Assembly: GCF_000761215.1 (NCBI RefSeq)
Contig: NZ_CP009438.1
Span: 7,048,501 to 7,112,500 of the forward strand
Reading direction: 5' to 3'
Source: Streptomyces glaucescens
GTDB lineage: Bacteria > Actinomycetota > Actinomycetes > Streptomycetales > Streptomycetaceae
DNA: 64,000 nt
In this document: in pieces, positions 1-8,814 of the stretch
Layout: each line of letters starts with the position of its first letter
How positions within the stretch are numbered: the first letter of the stretch is position 1
The notes under the pieces: generated by a model
Database searches by the model: none
What the model was told of the DNA's origin: nothing
Seen by the model: the letters and a program-made list of their open reading frames with translations, nothing else
Program-made: the position numbers and the translations under genes

Positions 1-750
1 TTCTTCGTCCTGAGCGCCCTGGTCCTGGTGCTGCTGGGGCTGTTGGCCCGCGCGGCCGTCGACGCGGCCGAACGGCGGCCCGCCTGGGTGGTGATCCTGT
101 CGCTCGGCGGTGTCGCGTGCGTCCTGGTGTGGCGGCGCAACCGGAGGCGGGTGTCGGTGTCCCGCATCGCCCGCCGCACCACCGAGGCGCTGGAGGAGGG
201 CGCGGCGACCGTGCTGGACGTCCTGGAGGACGACGACGCCCACCACGGCGGGACCCGCGTCCTCGTCCCGGACCGCAGCGGAGGGGCCGCCGTCGCGGGC
301 GGCCTCGGCGAGGAGCGGACCCTGGTCCTCGGTCACGTCGACTACGCCGCGCTGAGCGCCGACGGGTTCGAGCAGGCCGTGGCGGACCTGTGTGCGCGAG
401 ACGGCTGCACACAGGTCGAGGTCGTGGGCGGGGCGGGGGATCTGGGCGCCGATGTGCTGGCGTGGGCGCCCGACGGCCGCCGCGTCGTCATCCAGTGCAA
501 GCGCTACGGCGACGACAACAAGGTGGGTTCGCAGGACCTGCAGCGCTTCGGCGGCACCTGTTACACCGTCCACGAGGCGGACGTGGCCATCGTCGTGACC
601 ACCAGCGACTTCACCGCACCGGCCGAGGAGTACGCCGCCCAGTGCGGCATAGTGTGCGTGAACCACGAGGGGCTGCGGGCCTGGAGCGAGGGGCGGGCGG
701 CGGGGCCGTGGGCGGGTGTACCGGACGGCGGCGCCGGCGAGTGCGTCTGA
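1..750 (+). CDS. Membrane-anchored Mrr-type restriction endonuclease-like protein (5' partial)
   Basis: The frame is open from the first base of the window, so the gene begins upstream; the first in-window start would be GTG at 28. Two hydrophobic segments lie at the N-terminus (about bases 1-60 and 82-132), followed by a basic stretch and a soluble domain. The C-terminal half carries the PD-(D/E)xK pattern of the Mrr_cat family: counting from GTG 28, Asp142 in GADV and Gln156-x-Lys158 in QCK, after an FEQAV helix. This family cuts DNA, often methylated DNA. Membrane anchoring is unusual for a restriction enzyme but recurs in actinobacterial homologues, so a role other than host defence is possible. 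No methylase gene is adjacent. Confidence 0.75.
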   Translation, partial: FFVLSALVLVLLGLLARAAVDAAERRPAWVVILSLGGVACVLVWRRNRRRVSVSRIARRTTEALEEGAATVLDVLEDDDAHHGGTRVLVPDRSGGAAVAGGLGEERTLVLGHVDYAALSADGFEQAVADLCARDGCTQVEVVGGAGDLGADVLAWAPDGRRVVIQCKRYGDDNKVGSQDLQRFGGTCYTVHEADVAIVVTTSDFTAPAEEYAAQCGIVCVNHEGLRAWSEGRAAGPWAGVPDGGAGECV

Positions 751-799
751 GCCCCGCCCGGCCGGGCGAGGCCCCTCCCGCCCTCGGGTGCCGGCGTCG

Positions 800-1276
800 T
801 CACGCCTCGCCGGGACCGGGATGCGCGGGCCGGTGGTGGTCCGTCAGCACGGTGAGCAGGCGGGTGAACTGGACCTGCTCGTCCGCGGTGAGGGGGGCGA
901 GGAGCTCGCGCTGGGCCTCGGTGATGAGTGTGTCGAGGCGTTCCAGGCGGCGGCGGCCGGCTGGGGTCAGGGTGATGACGTTGCGCCGCCGGTCGGCGGG
1001 GTCGGGGTCGCGGCGGATGCAGTGGGCGTCCGCGAGTTCGTTGAGGACGGCGACCATGTCGCTGCGGTAGATGCCGGTGCGGCGGCTGAGTTCGGCCTGG
1101 CTGGCGGCTCCGGCCTCCGCGAGCGCGACCAGTACGGCGAAGTGCCACTTGTGGGCGCCTTCGGCGGCCAGGCGGTCGCCGACGAGCCGGTCGGCGACGA
1201 GCGAGGCCCCGGCGAGCAGGCGGCTGGGGATGCCGCGCAGCCGCGCGGGGGTGGCGGGTTCGTGGTTCGGGCTCAT
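800..1276 (-). CDS. MarR-family transcriptional regulator
   Basis: 158 residues, the usual MarR length. The winged helix-turn-helix covers about residues 40-110: a recognition region with SQAELSRRTG and a wing with the DPADRRRNVITLTPAG pattern typical of MarR proteins (D-x-R-x3-LT-x-G). An AGGA ribosome-binding site lies 8 bases before ATG 1276. It is divergent from the epoxide hydrolase gene, and the 114-bp gap holds three copies of a 10-bp half-site. The protein therefore probably represses both itself and the hydrolase until an organic ligand binds. The ligand is unknown. Confidence 0.88.
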   Translation of the reverse strand: MSPNHEPATPARLRGIPSRLLAGASLVADRLVGDRLAAEGAHKWHFAVLVALAEAGAASQAELSRRTGIYRSDMVAVLNELADAHCIRRDPDPADRRRNVITLTPAGRRRLERLDTLITEAQRELLAPLTADEQVQFTRLLTVLTDHHRPAHPGPGEA

Positions 1277-1297
1277 GACGGAATCCTACGCCCCTTG

Positions 1298-1353
1298 CGT
1301 TAGCGCCACTAACGGTCTAGCTTCATTAGCGTCACGAACGTTCGTGGCGCTAA
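1298..1353. promoter_or_regulatory. Probable MarR operator: three TTAGCGYCAC half-sites
   Basis: The half-site TTAGCG[C/T]CAC occurs at 1300-1309 and 1326-1335 and in reverse at 1344-1353. Positions 1326-1353 form a 28-bp palindrome with one mismatched pair, centred on GAACGTTC (1336-1343). 1298-1314 is a shorter palindrome, CGTTAG-N5-CTAACG. The element lies between the divergent MarR and epoxide hydrolase starts, where a MarR dimer would block both promoters. The repeat structure is seen; the assignment to this regulator is inferred. Confidence 0.7.
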
Positions 1354-1389
1354 CGGACTTGTGCGGCACACCTCCCTGGAGCAAAGACC

Positions 1390-2484
1390 ATGATCCAGCC
1401 GTTCCGCATCGACATCCCGCAGGCCGACCTCGACGACCTGACCGACCGCCTCGCCCGCACCCGCTGGCCCAACGAGGTCGCGGACGCCGGATGGGAGTAC
1501 GGCTTCCCGCTGGCCCGGCTGAAGGAGCTGGCCGAGTACTGGCGCACCGGCTACGACTGGCGCGCGCACGAGGCGGAACTCAACGAACTGCCGCACTTCA
1601 CGACCGAGATCGACGGACAGCGCATCCACTTCGTGCACGTCCGATCCCCGAAGCCGGACGCGCTGGCACTGATCCTCACCCACGGCTGGCCCGGTTCCTT
1701 CCTGGAGTTCCTCGATGTGATCGAGCCGCTGTCGCGGGACTTCCACCTGGTGATCCCGTCCATCCCCGGGTACGGCTTCTCGGGGCCCACCGACCGGCGC
1801 GGCTGGGATATCGTCCGCGTCGCGCGGGCCTGGGCCGAGCTGATGCGGCGCCTCGGCTACGAGCGCTACGGCGCGCAGGGCGGCGACCTCGGCTCGGGCA
1901 TCTCCCTGGCCCTCGGCGGGCTGGCACCCGAGCAGGTCGTCGGAGTCCACGTCAACTACCTGCCGACACGGCCGGACCCGGACGCCGGGATCCACCTGTC
2001 CGCCGCGGACGAGGCCCGACTGGACAAGGTCCGGGAACTGATGGCGAACCGCCCGCCGTACCAGGCCCTGCAGTCCACCACCCCGCAGACCATCGGCTAC
2101 GCGCTGACCGACTCACCGGTGGGCCAACTGGCCTGGATCGCCGAGCGCTTCGCGCACTGGACCGACCCGCGCTCACCCGTCGGCGACGACCGGATGCTCA
2201 CCGACGTCTCGCTGTACTGGCTGACCGCCACCGCCGCCTCCTCGGCGCGCCTGCACCGCGAGGCGCCCCGGCGGCAGGAGCCGTGCCCGGTGCCCCTGGG
2301 CGTCGCGGTGTTCGCGCACGACATCACCCAGCCGGTGAGACCACTGGCCGAGCGCCGCTACGACATCAGGCACTGGTCGGAGTTCGAGCGCGGCGGCCAC
2401 TTCGCCGCGATGGAAGTCCCCGGCCTGCTGGCCCAGGACATCCGGGACTTCTTCCTCGCCACCGGGACGTCTCACGCCGGGTGA
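1390..2484 (+). CDS. Epoxide hydrolase (EHN domain, alpha/beta hydrolase fold)
   Basis: 364 residues. The N-terminal EHN domain (about 1-105, beginning IQPFRIDIPQADLDDL) is characteristic of the microsomal/juvenile-hormone epoxide hydrolase type. The oxyanion-hole motif HGWPGS is at 98-103. The nucleophile is Asp166 in QGGDLGS, and the catalytic His337 is in GGHFAAME. The reaction is expected to be trans-opening of an epoxide to a vicinal diol via an ester on Asp166; the substrate is not predictable. No signal peptide is seen, so it is probably cytoplasmic. It is divergent from the MarR gene and shares its operator. Its last 13 bases overlap the end of the convergent binding-protein gene. Confidence 0.9.
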   Translation: MIQPFRIDIPQADLDDLTDRLARTRWPNEVADAGWEYGFPLARLKELAEYWRTGYDWRAHEAELNELPHFTTEIDGQRIHFVHVRSPKPDALALILTHGWPGSFLEFLDVIEPLSRDFHLVIPSIPGYGFSGPTDRRGWDIVRVARAWAELMRRLGYERYGAQGGDLGSGISLALGGLAPEQVVGVHVNYLPTRPDPDAGIHLSAADEARLDKVRELMANRPPYQALQSTTPQTIGYALTDSPVGQLAWIAERFAHWTDPRSPVGDDRMLTDVSLYWLTATAASSARLHREAPRRQEPCPVPLGVAVFAHDITQPVRPLAERRYDIRHWSEFERGGHFAAMEVPGLLAQDIRDFFLATGTSHAG

Positions 2485-3545
2485 AGGACCCGGAAGCGCT
2501 CCGGCTGCTCCGGGTCCCGGTCGACGACCTGGACCGGCGGCCAGGCCCACTGCCAGACGCCGGCGCCCGGCACGCGGGAGAACCGGATCGCGCCTCGGGT
2601 GCCGTCGACCGCGACACGCGGCCAGGCCTCGGCGACGCTCACCGGGTCCGTGTCGTGAGCACGCATCAGGGCGGCGAGGACGAGGACCGTGTCGTAGCCC
2701 TCGAAGGCGACGAAGGAGGGCGCCGCGGCCAGTCGCTCGCGCAGCGACGCCTCGACTCGCGCGCCCAGCGGGGTGAGCCGCTCGGGAAGGTACCGCAGGA
2801 ACGGGACCGCCGCGCCCTCGTCGCCCAGCAGCGCCGCCCATTCGGCGAACTCCGGCTGCCCGGCCGGAGCGCCGATCAGCAGCTCGGCGAGGCGCTGGTC
2901 GCGGCGTACGGCCCTGACGACCGGCACTGCCGGATCAGGGTGGCCGGCCAGCAGCACAAGGGCGGTCGCGCCGTCGTCGACGAGCGCGTCGCACACGTCC
3001 GCCGGGCCGAGCGCGCCCAGGTCGAGTTCGGCGACGGAGCCGCCGCTCGCGGCGAACCGGTCCCGCAGAACGCGGACGCCGGACGCCCAGTAGACGCTCG
3101 TCTGGACCGCCGCCGCGATGCGGCGGTGTCCCGCGCCCAGCAGGAAGTCGGCGTAGATCCGCCAGCCGTGGGACTGCGCCGGGCACAGGCGTGCCACCCG
3201 GTCCGTCGGCCGCTCGGTCAGCGCGTCGAGCACCGCCGACGAGCAGAGGAACGGCAGGCCCAGCGCGTCGGCCCGGGCGGCGGCGGCTCGCGCGACGACG
3301 CTGTGGTACTCCCCGGCCAGGGCCGTCACGCCCAGGCCGGCCAGCTCGTCCACGGCCGCCGCGGCCCTCGCGGGGTCCCCCGCGGTGTCCCGCACCACCA
3401 GCTCCAGTGGCCTTCCGGCGATGCCGCCCGCGTCGTTGACCTCGCGAACGGCCAGCTCGAGTCCGGCGAGCAGGTGCCGTCCCGCCTCCACCCAGCCGGG
3501 GCGGGTGAGCGGGACGAGGGCGCCGATCCGTGGTTCGGGAGACAC
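2472..3545 (-). CDS. Periplasmic-binding-protein fold (Peripla_BP_6 / AmiC-like) protein without signal peptide
   Basis: About 357 residues with the type I binding-protein fold of branched-chain amino-acid and amide receptors: GALVPLTRPGW at the start, LAVREVNDAGGIAGRPLELVVRD in the first lobe, and GYDTVLVLAALMRAHD near the C-terminus. I chose GTG 3545 because GAGGTG precedes it by 7 bases; TTG 3563 upstream has no ribosome-binding site. Neither start gives a signal peptide or lipobox, so the protein seems cytoplasmic and is more likely a ligand sensor (AmiC type) or a partner of a regulator than a transport receptor. No ABC transporter genes are adjacent. It converges on, and overlaps by 13 bp, the epoxide hydrolase gene. 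Confidence 0.75.
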   Translation of the reverse strand: MSPEPRIGALVPLTRPGWVEAGRHLLAGLELAVREVNDAGGIAGRPLELVVRDTAGDPARAAAAVDELAGLGVTALAGEYHSVVARAAAARADALGLPFLCSSAVLDALTERPTDRVARLCPAQSHGWRIYADFLLGAGHRRIAAAVQTSVYWASGVRVLRDRFAASGGSVAELDLGALGPADVCDALVDDGATALVLLAGHPDPAVPVVRAVRRDQRLAELLIGAPAGQPEFAEWAALLGDEGAAVPFLRYLPERLTPLGARVEASLRERLAAAPSFVAFEGYDTVLVLAALMRAHDTDPVSVAEAWPRVAVDGTRGAIRFSRVPGAGVWQWAWPPVQVVDRDPEQPERFRVLHPA

Positions 3546-3767
3546 GAGCGAACACCTCGGCAAGTCAAGATCGTCGGGACGGGCAGCCTACCCGTCCGCG
3601 GGTCCGCGAGCCAGGGCCTGCCGCACTTCCCACGGCCTCGCGGCCCGCGCCCGCGTGCCTGCCACCAGCACCGGCCCCGGTCCCGGCGCGGTCCGTCACC
3701 GGCACCTTCCGCCGGCTGCCGGCGCCCCGCACGGAAGGCAACGACGACTCCGAGCCCCCTCGGCCTG

Positions 3768-5210
3768 TCAGCCGCGGCCCGCGTCGACCACGTCGGGTAC
3801 CGAGGGCGGGGGCGCCTGCCGTGGAACGGTGAGTTCCGCGTCGGGCGCGGGGGCGGCCTCCGGCTCCCACCCGGCGGTGGTCCGCACATAGCCGTAGATC
3901 ACGGAGACCATGGCCAGCAGGAGGAGCGGGCCGTAGAGCCACGGGTGCCCGGCCATCTCCATCGGCAGGAAGCGGTACGACGCCAGCAGGGCGACGAACA
4001 CCGTCGCGCCGTACCCGGCCAGCCGGAGCCCCGACCGGTCCCAGCCGCGGTCGTAGGAGCGCAGGGCCGCCTCGACGGTGAGCACGAACACCACGCCGGC
4101 GATGAGGTCGGCGCCGTAGTGGTAGCCGAAGCCGAGGGTGGCGCAGAGCGTGGCCACCAGCCAGAACGTGCCCGCCCAACGCAGGGCGCGCGGGCCCCTA
4201 CGGGTGTGGAGGAAGATCGCGGTGGCCCACGCCGTGTGCAGGCTGGGCATGCAGTTGCGCGGGGTGAGTTCGTCGAACGGGATGGGGTGGGGAATGCTGA
4301 GCGGTGGCGGCGTCGTCGGCCAGAGTTCGGCCACCGCCCACTGCCGGGTGGGCCAGGCGTCCGCCCACACACTGACCGCGGCCCAGTGCTCGGTGCCGGT
4401 GCCGTAGGCGAAGATCGGTCCGACCACCGGGTAGACCATGTAGATCGCCGGTCCCAGGAGGCCGATCATCAGGAAGCTGCGCACCACGTGGTGACGGGGG
4501 AAGCGGCGTTCGACCACCACGTTGCGCAGTTGGTACAGGGCGACGAGGACACCGGCCACCGGGAGCTGCCCGTAGACGAAGTCGAGGAAGTTGAAGCCGA
4601 TCGCGCCCGTCGCTTCGACGGCCCGCCCCACCAGCCAGGACGGATCGCCCAGCGCGTGATCGGCGACCGCCACGTAGGGGTCGAGCACGTCCGGGCGGGT
4701 CTTCGCGGTGATGAGCAGCCAGGTGTCACCGGTCTTGCGGCCGGTCATCAGCAGCAGTCCGAGAGCGACGCCCTTCAGCAGCAGGGCGCGTTCCCGGCCG
4801 GTACGGCGGGTCACGGCGAGGACCGCGCAGCCCAGCATCACCCACAGCGCGCCGTTGCCGAAGGGATGGCCCTCGGTGATCTCGATGCCGGCCGCCCATC
4901 GGACCACCGAGAAGGTGACGTCGATGCCGATGGCCGCGGCGAGTGCGACGAACCGCTGCCGCCAGGTGAGCACCACCATCATCAACGCCATGCTGGCGTA
5001 CAGCAGGCCACCCGATTTCGGCGGCAGTATCACCTCTCGCGCCTGGTTGGTGATCGGCCCCGACACCCCGTAGTGCCGCGCGGCCGTCTCCAGTGCGACG
5101 AGGAATCCCAGGGTGACCACGCTGGCGGCGGTCCACAGGACCACCCGGGGCCCACGCCATGCGGAGAAGGTGTTTCTGCCTTTGCTGCGCGAAAACACCC
5201 GCGATGCCAT
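3768..5210 (-). CDS. PAP2-superfamily integral membrane protein, AUR1/inositol phosphorylceramide synthase-like
   Basis: About 480 residues from ATG 5210, with roughly ten hydrophobic segments. The C-terminal part holds the lipid phosphatase/transferase motifs MPSLHTAW (P-S-x-H) and GYHYGADLIAG (H-x3-D), the arrangement found in AUR1-type phosphotransferases and bacterial relatives. The enzyme probably moves or removes a phosphate-linked head group on a membrane lipid. The frame stays open for over 360 bases upstream of 5210, but that part is low-complexity and reads unlike protein. The ribosome-binding site is weak, so the exact start is uncertain; TTG at 5219 is an alternative. The hydrophilic tail after residue 445 is rich in Pro, Ala and Glu. 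Confidence 0.78.
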   Translation of the reverse strand: MASRVFSRSKGRNTFSAWRGPRVVLWTAASVVTLGFLVALETAARHYGVSGPITNQAREVILPPKSGGLLYASMALMMVVLTWRQRFVALAAAIGIDVTFSVVRWAAGIEITEGHPFGNGALWVMLGCAVLAVTRRTGRERALLLKGVALGLLLMTGRKTGDTWLLITAKTRPDVLDPYVAVADHALGDPSWLVGRAVEATGAIGFNFLDFVYGQLPVAGVLVALYQLRNVVVERRFPRHHVVRSFLMIGLLGPAIYMVYPVVGPIFAYGTGTEHWAAVSVWADAWPTRQWAVAELWPTTPPPLSIPHPIPFDELTPRNCMPSLHTAWATAIFLHTRRGPRALRWAGTFWLVATLCATLGFGYHYGADLIAGVVFVLTVEAALRSYDRGWDRSGLRLAGYGATVFVALLASYRFLPMEMAGHPWLYGPLLLLAMVSVIYGYVRTTAGWEPEAAPAPDAELTVPRQAPPPSVPDVVDAGRG

Positions 5211-5656
5211 AGGTATCAATTGTTCGACCAATTTTCCGGTGAGGACGGGTAACGGGGGGTGTCGTCGCGAGTTCGAACATGTTAACGGAGGAGGGGGTGG
5301 CGGGGACCCCGGGGCGCGGCATCCCCGACCGCACCCGAACCCCACGGTCGTCTTCTCAGAGGGCGGACGGGCCGCCACGGTTTCACAGCCGGGCGAACGG
5401 TGCCCGGCGCCACGGCTCCGTTGCGCCACCCGGTGGCCGCCCCGCGTCACCCTGCCGGCCGCGCGCACCGGCGTGGCGGTGTCCGGGGCGGTGATCGCGG
5501 TGATTGGCTTCAGCAGGCGCCGGCGGCAGGAGGCTGACGTTCCAGCCGACTCCCGGGGAAGCGTGATCGACATCGTCATCCCGGGGTACTCGGTCGCAGG
5601 TCGTCACGTACCGGGCACCGCCCGGACGTCACCTGCGGACAAGGAGGCTTCACCTC
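5211..5656. other. Divergent promoter region of the PAP2 and SDR genes
   Basis: About 445 bp with no convincing coding sequence. The end nearest the PAP2 gene is relatively AT-rich and includes a GTTCGAAC palindrome near 5270. The end nearest the SDR gene carries AAGGAGG (about 5640-5646) as its ribosome-binding site. A GGGTAC hexamer at 5584-5589 resembles a sigma-B-type -10 box, but I found no matching -35 at the required spacing. Confidence 0.4.
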
Positions 5657-6538
5657 GTGACCGAGCAGCAGCAGGACCCCACCGAGCAGCACCCCCAGCC
5701 GGACTTCCCCGACCAGGAACAGCCGCACCCCGGCTGGACCGGGCCCATGGACCCGCCCCCGGACCACGGCGAGGAGTCGTACCGCGGCAGCGGCCGGCTG
5801 ACGGACCGCAAGGCCGTGATCACGGGCGGCGACTCCGGCATCGGACGGGCGGTCGCGCTGGCGTTCGCCCGGGAGGGCGCCGACGTCCTCATCGCCCACC
5901 TGGAGGACGAGAAGGACGACGCCGCCGAGACCGTCCGGCTGGTCGAGGAGGCCGGGCGGCGCGCCGTGGCCGTCTCGTGCGACGTGCGCGCGGAGGAGAA
6001 CTGCCGGGCCCTGGTCGACCGGGCCGTGGACGAGTTCGGCCGGATCGACATCCTGGTGAACAACGCGGCGTACCAGATGTCGCAGCCGGAGGGCATCGAG
6101 GCGATCTCCACCGAGCAGTTCGACCGGGTGATGCGCACCAACCTGTACGGCATGTTCTGGCTGTGCAAGTTCGCGCTGCCGCACATGCGCGAGGGCGGCA
6201 GCATCATCAACACCACCTCGGTGCAGGCCTACAAGCCCAGCCCGCACCTGCTGGACTACGCGACCACCAAGGGCGCGATCGTCACCTTCACCCAGGGGCT
6301 CGCGCAGATGGTGATCGAACGGGGCATCCGCGTCAACGCCGTGGCGCCGGGCCCGGTGTGGACACCGCTGATCCCGGCGACCATGCCGGACACGCAGGAG
6401 TTCGGCAAGCAGGCGCCCATCGGGCGGCCCGCCCAGCCCGCCGAGATGGCCCCCGCGTACGTCTTCCTCGCCTCGCAGGAGGCGTCGTACATCACCGGGG
6501 AGATCGTCAACGCGACGGGCGGCACCCCGCTGCCGTAG
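5657..6538 (+). CDS. Short-chain dehydrogenase/reductase (SDR) with N-terminal extension
   Basis: 293 residues from GTG 5657, preceded by AAGGAGG. The first 45 residues are a Pro/Gln/Asp-rich extension found in the YghA/YhdF-like group of SDRs. The Rossmann motif TGGDSGIG follows, then NNAA, and the catalytic pair YATTK (Tyr-x3-Lys) after SIINTTS, which supplies the Ser/Thr. It reduces or oxidises a carbonyl or alcohol using NAD(P)(H); the substrate is not known. Members of this group are often stress-induced in Gram-positive bacteria. The gene stands alone between the PAP2 gene and the serine hydrolase. Confidence 0.88.
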   Translation: MTEQQQDPTEQHPQPDFPDQEQPHPGWTGPMDPPPDHGEESYRGSGRLTDRKAVITGGDSGIGRAVALAFAREGADVLIAHLEDEKDDAAETVRLVEEAGRRAVAVSCDVRAEENCRALVDRAVDEFGRIDILVNNAAYQMSQPEGIEAISTEQFDRVMRTNLYGMFWLCKFALPHMREGGSIINTTSVQAYKPSPHLLDYATTKGAIVTFTQGLAQMVIERGIRVNAVAPGPVWTPLIPATMPDTQEFGKQAPIGRPAQPAEMAPAYVFLASQEASYITGEIVNATGGTPLP

Positions 6539-6756
6539 CGAGCGCGCCGGGACCGGCCGGGGGTACGCGTCACGGCGGTCGCCGGCGCGTACCGCCGCCG
6601 GGGCAGCGACGGGCCCGGCGACGACGGGGAGGAACCCGTCGTCCACGCGATCACCACGATGCCGGCGGCCTCGTGCGGGTGGCCGGGATCGAGCTCGCTC
6701 CCCGCGGGCCGACCGCCGGCCGCGAGGGCGGCCGGGTCCGCGCGGGGGATCGCACG

Positions 6757-8376
6757 GTGACGAACCGCGGGTCCGCGGCCCCGCGCGACAGACGGCGCCG
6801 CACGTCCTTCAATGGAGAGGTGAGTCCTCTCGCATGGATCGCCGCGGCCGGGCTGACGGCGCTGCTGGGCGTCACCGCGCCGGGACCATCCCCGCCCCCG
6901 CCCCAGCCGCCGCCCCAGCTCGACGACGCGGAGGTGCGGCGGGCCGTGGACCGGCTCGACGGTGTGGTCGAGGCGGCCATGCGGCGCACCGGGGCGCCCG
7001 GCGTGGCCGTCGCCGTCGTCCACGACGGGAAGGTGCTCCACCTGAAGGGGTACGGGGTGCGGATGGCCGGCGAGCGGGCGCCCGTCGACGCCGACACCGT
7101 CTTCCAGCTCGCCTCCGTCTCGAAGCCGATCGCCTCCACCGTCGTGGCCGGAGCCGTGGGTGTCGAAGGCTGGTCCGAGCCGGTCGCCCCGAACGTGCCG
7201 GACTTCCGCCTGAAGGACCCCTGGGTCACCTCCCACGTGACGGTCGCCGACCTCTTCTCCCACCGCAGCGGCCTGCCCGACCACGCCGGGGACCTCCTCG
7301 AAGACCTCGGCTACGACCGCGCGTACATCCTGTCCCACCTGCGCCACGAGCCCCTGGCGCCGTTCCGCGCGAGCTACGCCTACACCAACTTCGGCCTGAC
7401 GGCCGCCGCCCAGGCCGTCGCCGACGAGAAGGGCGTGCCCTGGGAGAAGCTCGCCGCCGACACCCTCTACAAGCCGGCCGGCATGGACTCCACCAGCTCC
7501 CGCTTCGAGGACTACGAGAAGGCCGCCAACCGGGCCCGCGGCCACGTCAGGAGCGCCGACGGCACCTGGCAGCCGGAGTTCCTGCGGAACCCGGACGCGC
7601 AGTCCCCCGCCGGCGGCGTCAGCTCCACCGCCCGCGACATGGCGGCCTGGCTGCGGCTCCAGCTCGCCGACGGCAAGCTCGACGGCAAACAGATCATCGA
7701 CGCCGAGGCCCTGGAGCGCACCCACCGTCCCGAGTCGGTCACGGGCCCGCCCCAAGCCCCGGCCGGCCGCACCGCGTTCTACGGCCTGGGCTGGAACGTC
7801 AGCTACGACGACGAGGGGCGGCTCCGGCTCTCCCACACGGGAGCGTTCGCGCAGGGCGCGCACACCAATGTCACCATGCTGCCCGGCGAGCGGCTGGGCA
7901 TCGTCGTCCTGACGAACACCTCACCGGCCGGGGTCGCCGACGCCGTCGCCCTCGACTTCTTCGACATCGCGCAGACGGGCGAGGTCAGCCGCGACTGGAT
8001 CCCCCTCGTGGACGCGTTGTACCAGCAGGAGGCGGACGCGGACCGGTCGAAGACCGACTACGCCCACCCGCCTTCCGGCGCCGCCCCCGCGAAGGCCGCC
8101 GGCACCTACGCGGGCACGTACGCGAACGACTACTACGGGCGCGCCCGGGTCGTCGCGGGCGACGACGGGGCCCTGACGCTGGAACTCGGCCCGAAGCCCC
8201 AGACGTACCGCCTCACCCACTACGACGGCGACACGTTCAGCTTCCGGACCGCGGGCGAGAACGCCGTCGGTCCGACCGGGGTCACCTTCACCCCGGACGG
8301 GAAGTCGTTCACCGTCGAGTACCTGGACACCGAGGGACTCGGCACCTTCACCCGGGCCGGCGCGACCCCCAGGTGA
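6757..8376 (+). CDS. Secreted beta-lactamase-family serine hydrolase (class C / DD-peptidase-like)
   Basis: About 539 residues from GTG 6757, which has GGGGGAT a few bases upstream and gives a signal peptide with an RDRRRR n-region and a hydrophobic core (LAWIAAAGLTALLGV); a shorter start at GTG 6820 would remove the basic n-region. The three active-site elements are present: S120-V-S-K123, Y209-T-N211 and H360-T-G (the KTG position). A C-terminal lipocalin-like domain (about 435-539) resembles the DUF3471 tail of this family. Substrates could be beta-lactams, esters or D-amino-acid peptides. A hairpin terminator lies just after the stop. Confidence 0.88.
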   Translation: MTNRGSAAPRDRRRRTSFNGEVSPLAWIAAAGLTALLGVTAPGPSPPPPQPPPQLDDAEVRRAVDRLDGVVEAAMRRTGAPGVAVAVVHDGKVLHLKGYGVRMAGERAPVDADTVFQLASVSKPIASTVVAGAVGVEGWSEPVAPNVPDFRLKDPWVTSHVTVADLFSHRSGLPDHAGDLLEDLGYDRAYILSHLRHEPLAPFRASYAYTNFGLTAAAQAVADEKGVPWEKLAADTLYKPAGMDSTSSRFEDYEKAANRARGHVRSADGTWQPEFLRNPDAQSPAGGVSSTARDMAAWLRLQLADGKLDGKQIIDAEALERTHRPESVTGPPQAPAGRTAFYGLGWNVSYDDEGRLRLSHTGAFAQGAHTNVTMLPGERLGIVVLTNTSPAGVADAVALDFFDIAQTGEVSRDWIPLVDALYQQEADADRSKTDYAHPPSGAAPAKAAGTYAGTYANDYYGRARVVAGDDGALTLELGPKPQTYRLTHYDGDTFSFRTAGENAVGPTGVTFTPDGKSFTVEYLDTEGLGTFTRAGATPR

Positions 8377-8388
8377 CCGCTCGCCCCG

Positions 8389-8413
8389 CCCCGGCGCTCC
8401 CGGAACGCCGGGG
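8389..8413 (+). terminator. Hairpin terminator after the serine hydrolase
   Basis: CCCCGGCG (8389-8396) pairs with CGCCGGGG (8406-8413) across a 9-base loop. It begins 12 bases after the stop codon. There is no U-tract, which is usual in Streptomyces. Confidence 0.6.
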
Positions 8414-8458
8414 GAGGTGACCGGCCGGGCCGGTGGACGGCCGTTCTGGCGCGGTGGC

Positions 8459-8760
8459 TCACGCCGGCTCTTCCGCCAGGGTGTCCGCCACGTGGCCGGC
8501 GCGCCGCGGCAGCCGGTCGGGCCGCGCGTCGCCGAGCAGGTGATCACCGTGGGGGACCGCCCGGCCCCGTCCACGACCGTGATGCGCGGTGCGGGACCGG
8601 CGAGGTCCACCGGCCGGGCGAAGTCGCGGGCGGCGTCCGCCCCTTCGGCGCGCCGGGCCATGATGTCCCGTACCGGCGTCGGCAGGTGCGCCCGGTCCAG
8701 GCGGAACGGGCCGCTGACGGTGGCGGCCGCCGCCACGCGCGGCTCCAGCGCCGTCCGTGC
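8459..8760 (-). pseudogene. Possible decayed coding remnant
   Basis: On the minus strand the codon bias resembles real coding sequence over about 300 bases, but only across two frames. One frame reads VSGPFRLDRAHLPTPVRDIM and on to ITVVDGAG; the next frame then continues GDARPDRLPRRAGHV to a stop near 8459. No start, ribosome-binding site or recognisable domain is seen. It may be the C-terminal end of a gene broken by a frameshift. The family is not recognised and the region may simply be non-coding. Confidence 0.2.
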
Positions 8761-8814
8761 GAGGCGTGGCGAGTCCGCCCGTCCGGGCCGGCCGTCCGTG
8801 CGAGGCGTGGCGAG
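8751..8814. repeat. 23-bp direct repeat, two copies
   Basis: A 23-bp unit beginning CCGTCCGTGCGAGGCG occurs at 8751-8773 and 8792-8814. After one mismatch the next five bases also agree. The period is 41 bp. The surrounding 8414-9012 region has no convincing gene other than the remnant described above. Confidence 0.7.

Noticed and set aside
28..750. GTG 28 as the true start of the Mrr-like gene
   Set aside because: The frame is open to base 1 and the residues before it are hydrophobic, continuing a membrane segment, so the gene very likely starts outside the window.
5211..5579. N-terminal extension of the PAP2 gene up to 5579
   Set aside because: The added residues are low-complexity and unlike the family, and the segment covers the divergent promoter. 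The frame is merely open.
5584..5589. Sigma-B-type promoter for the SDR gene
   Set aside because: GGGTAC is present, but no G-N2-T -35 element lies 14-16 bases upstream, so it was not called.
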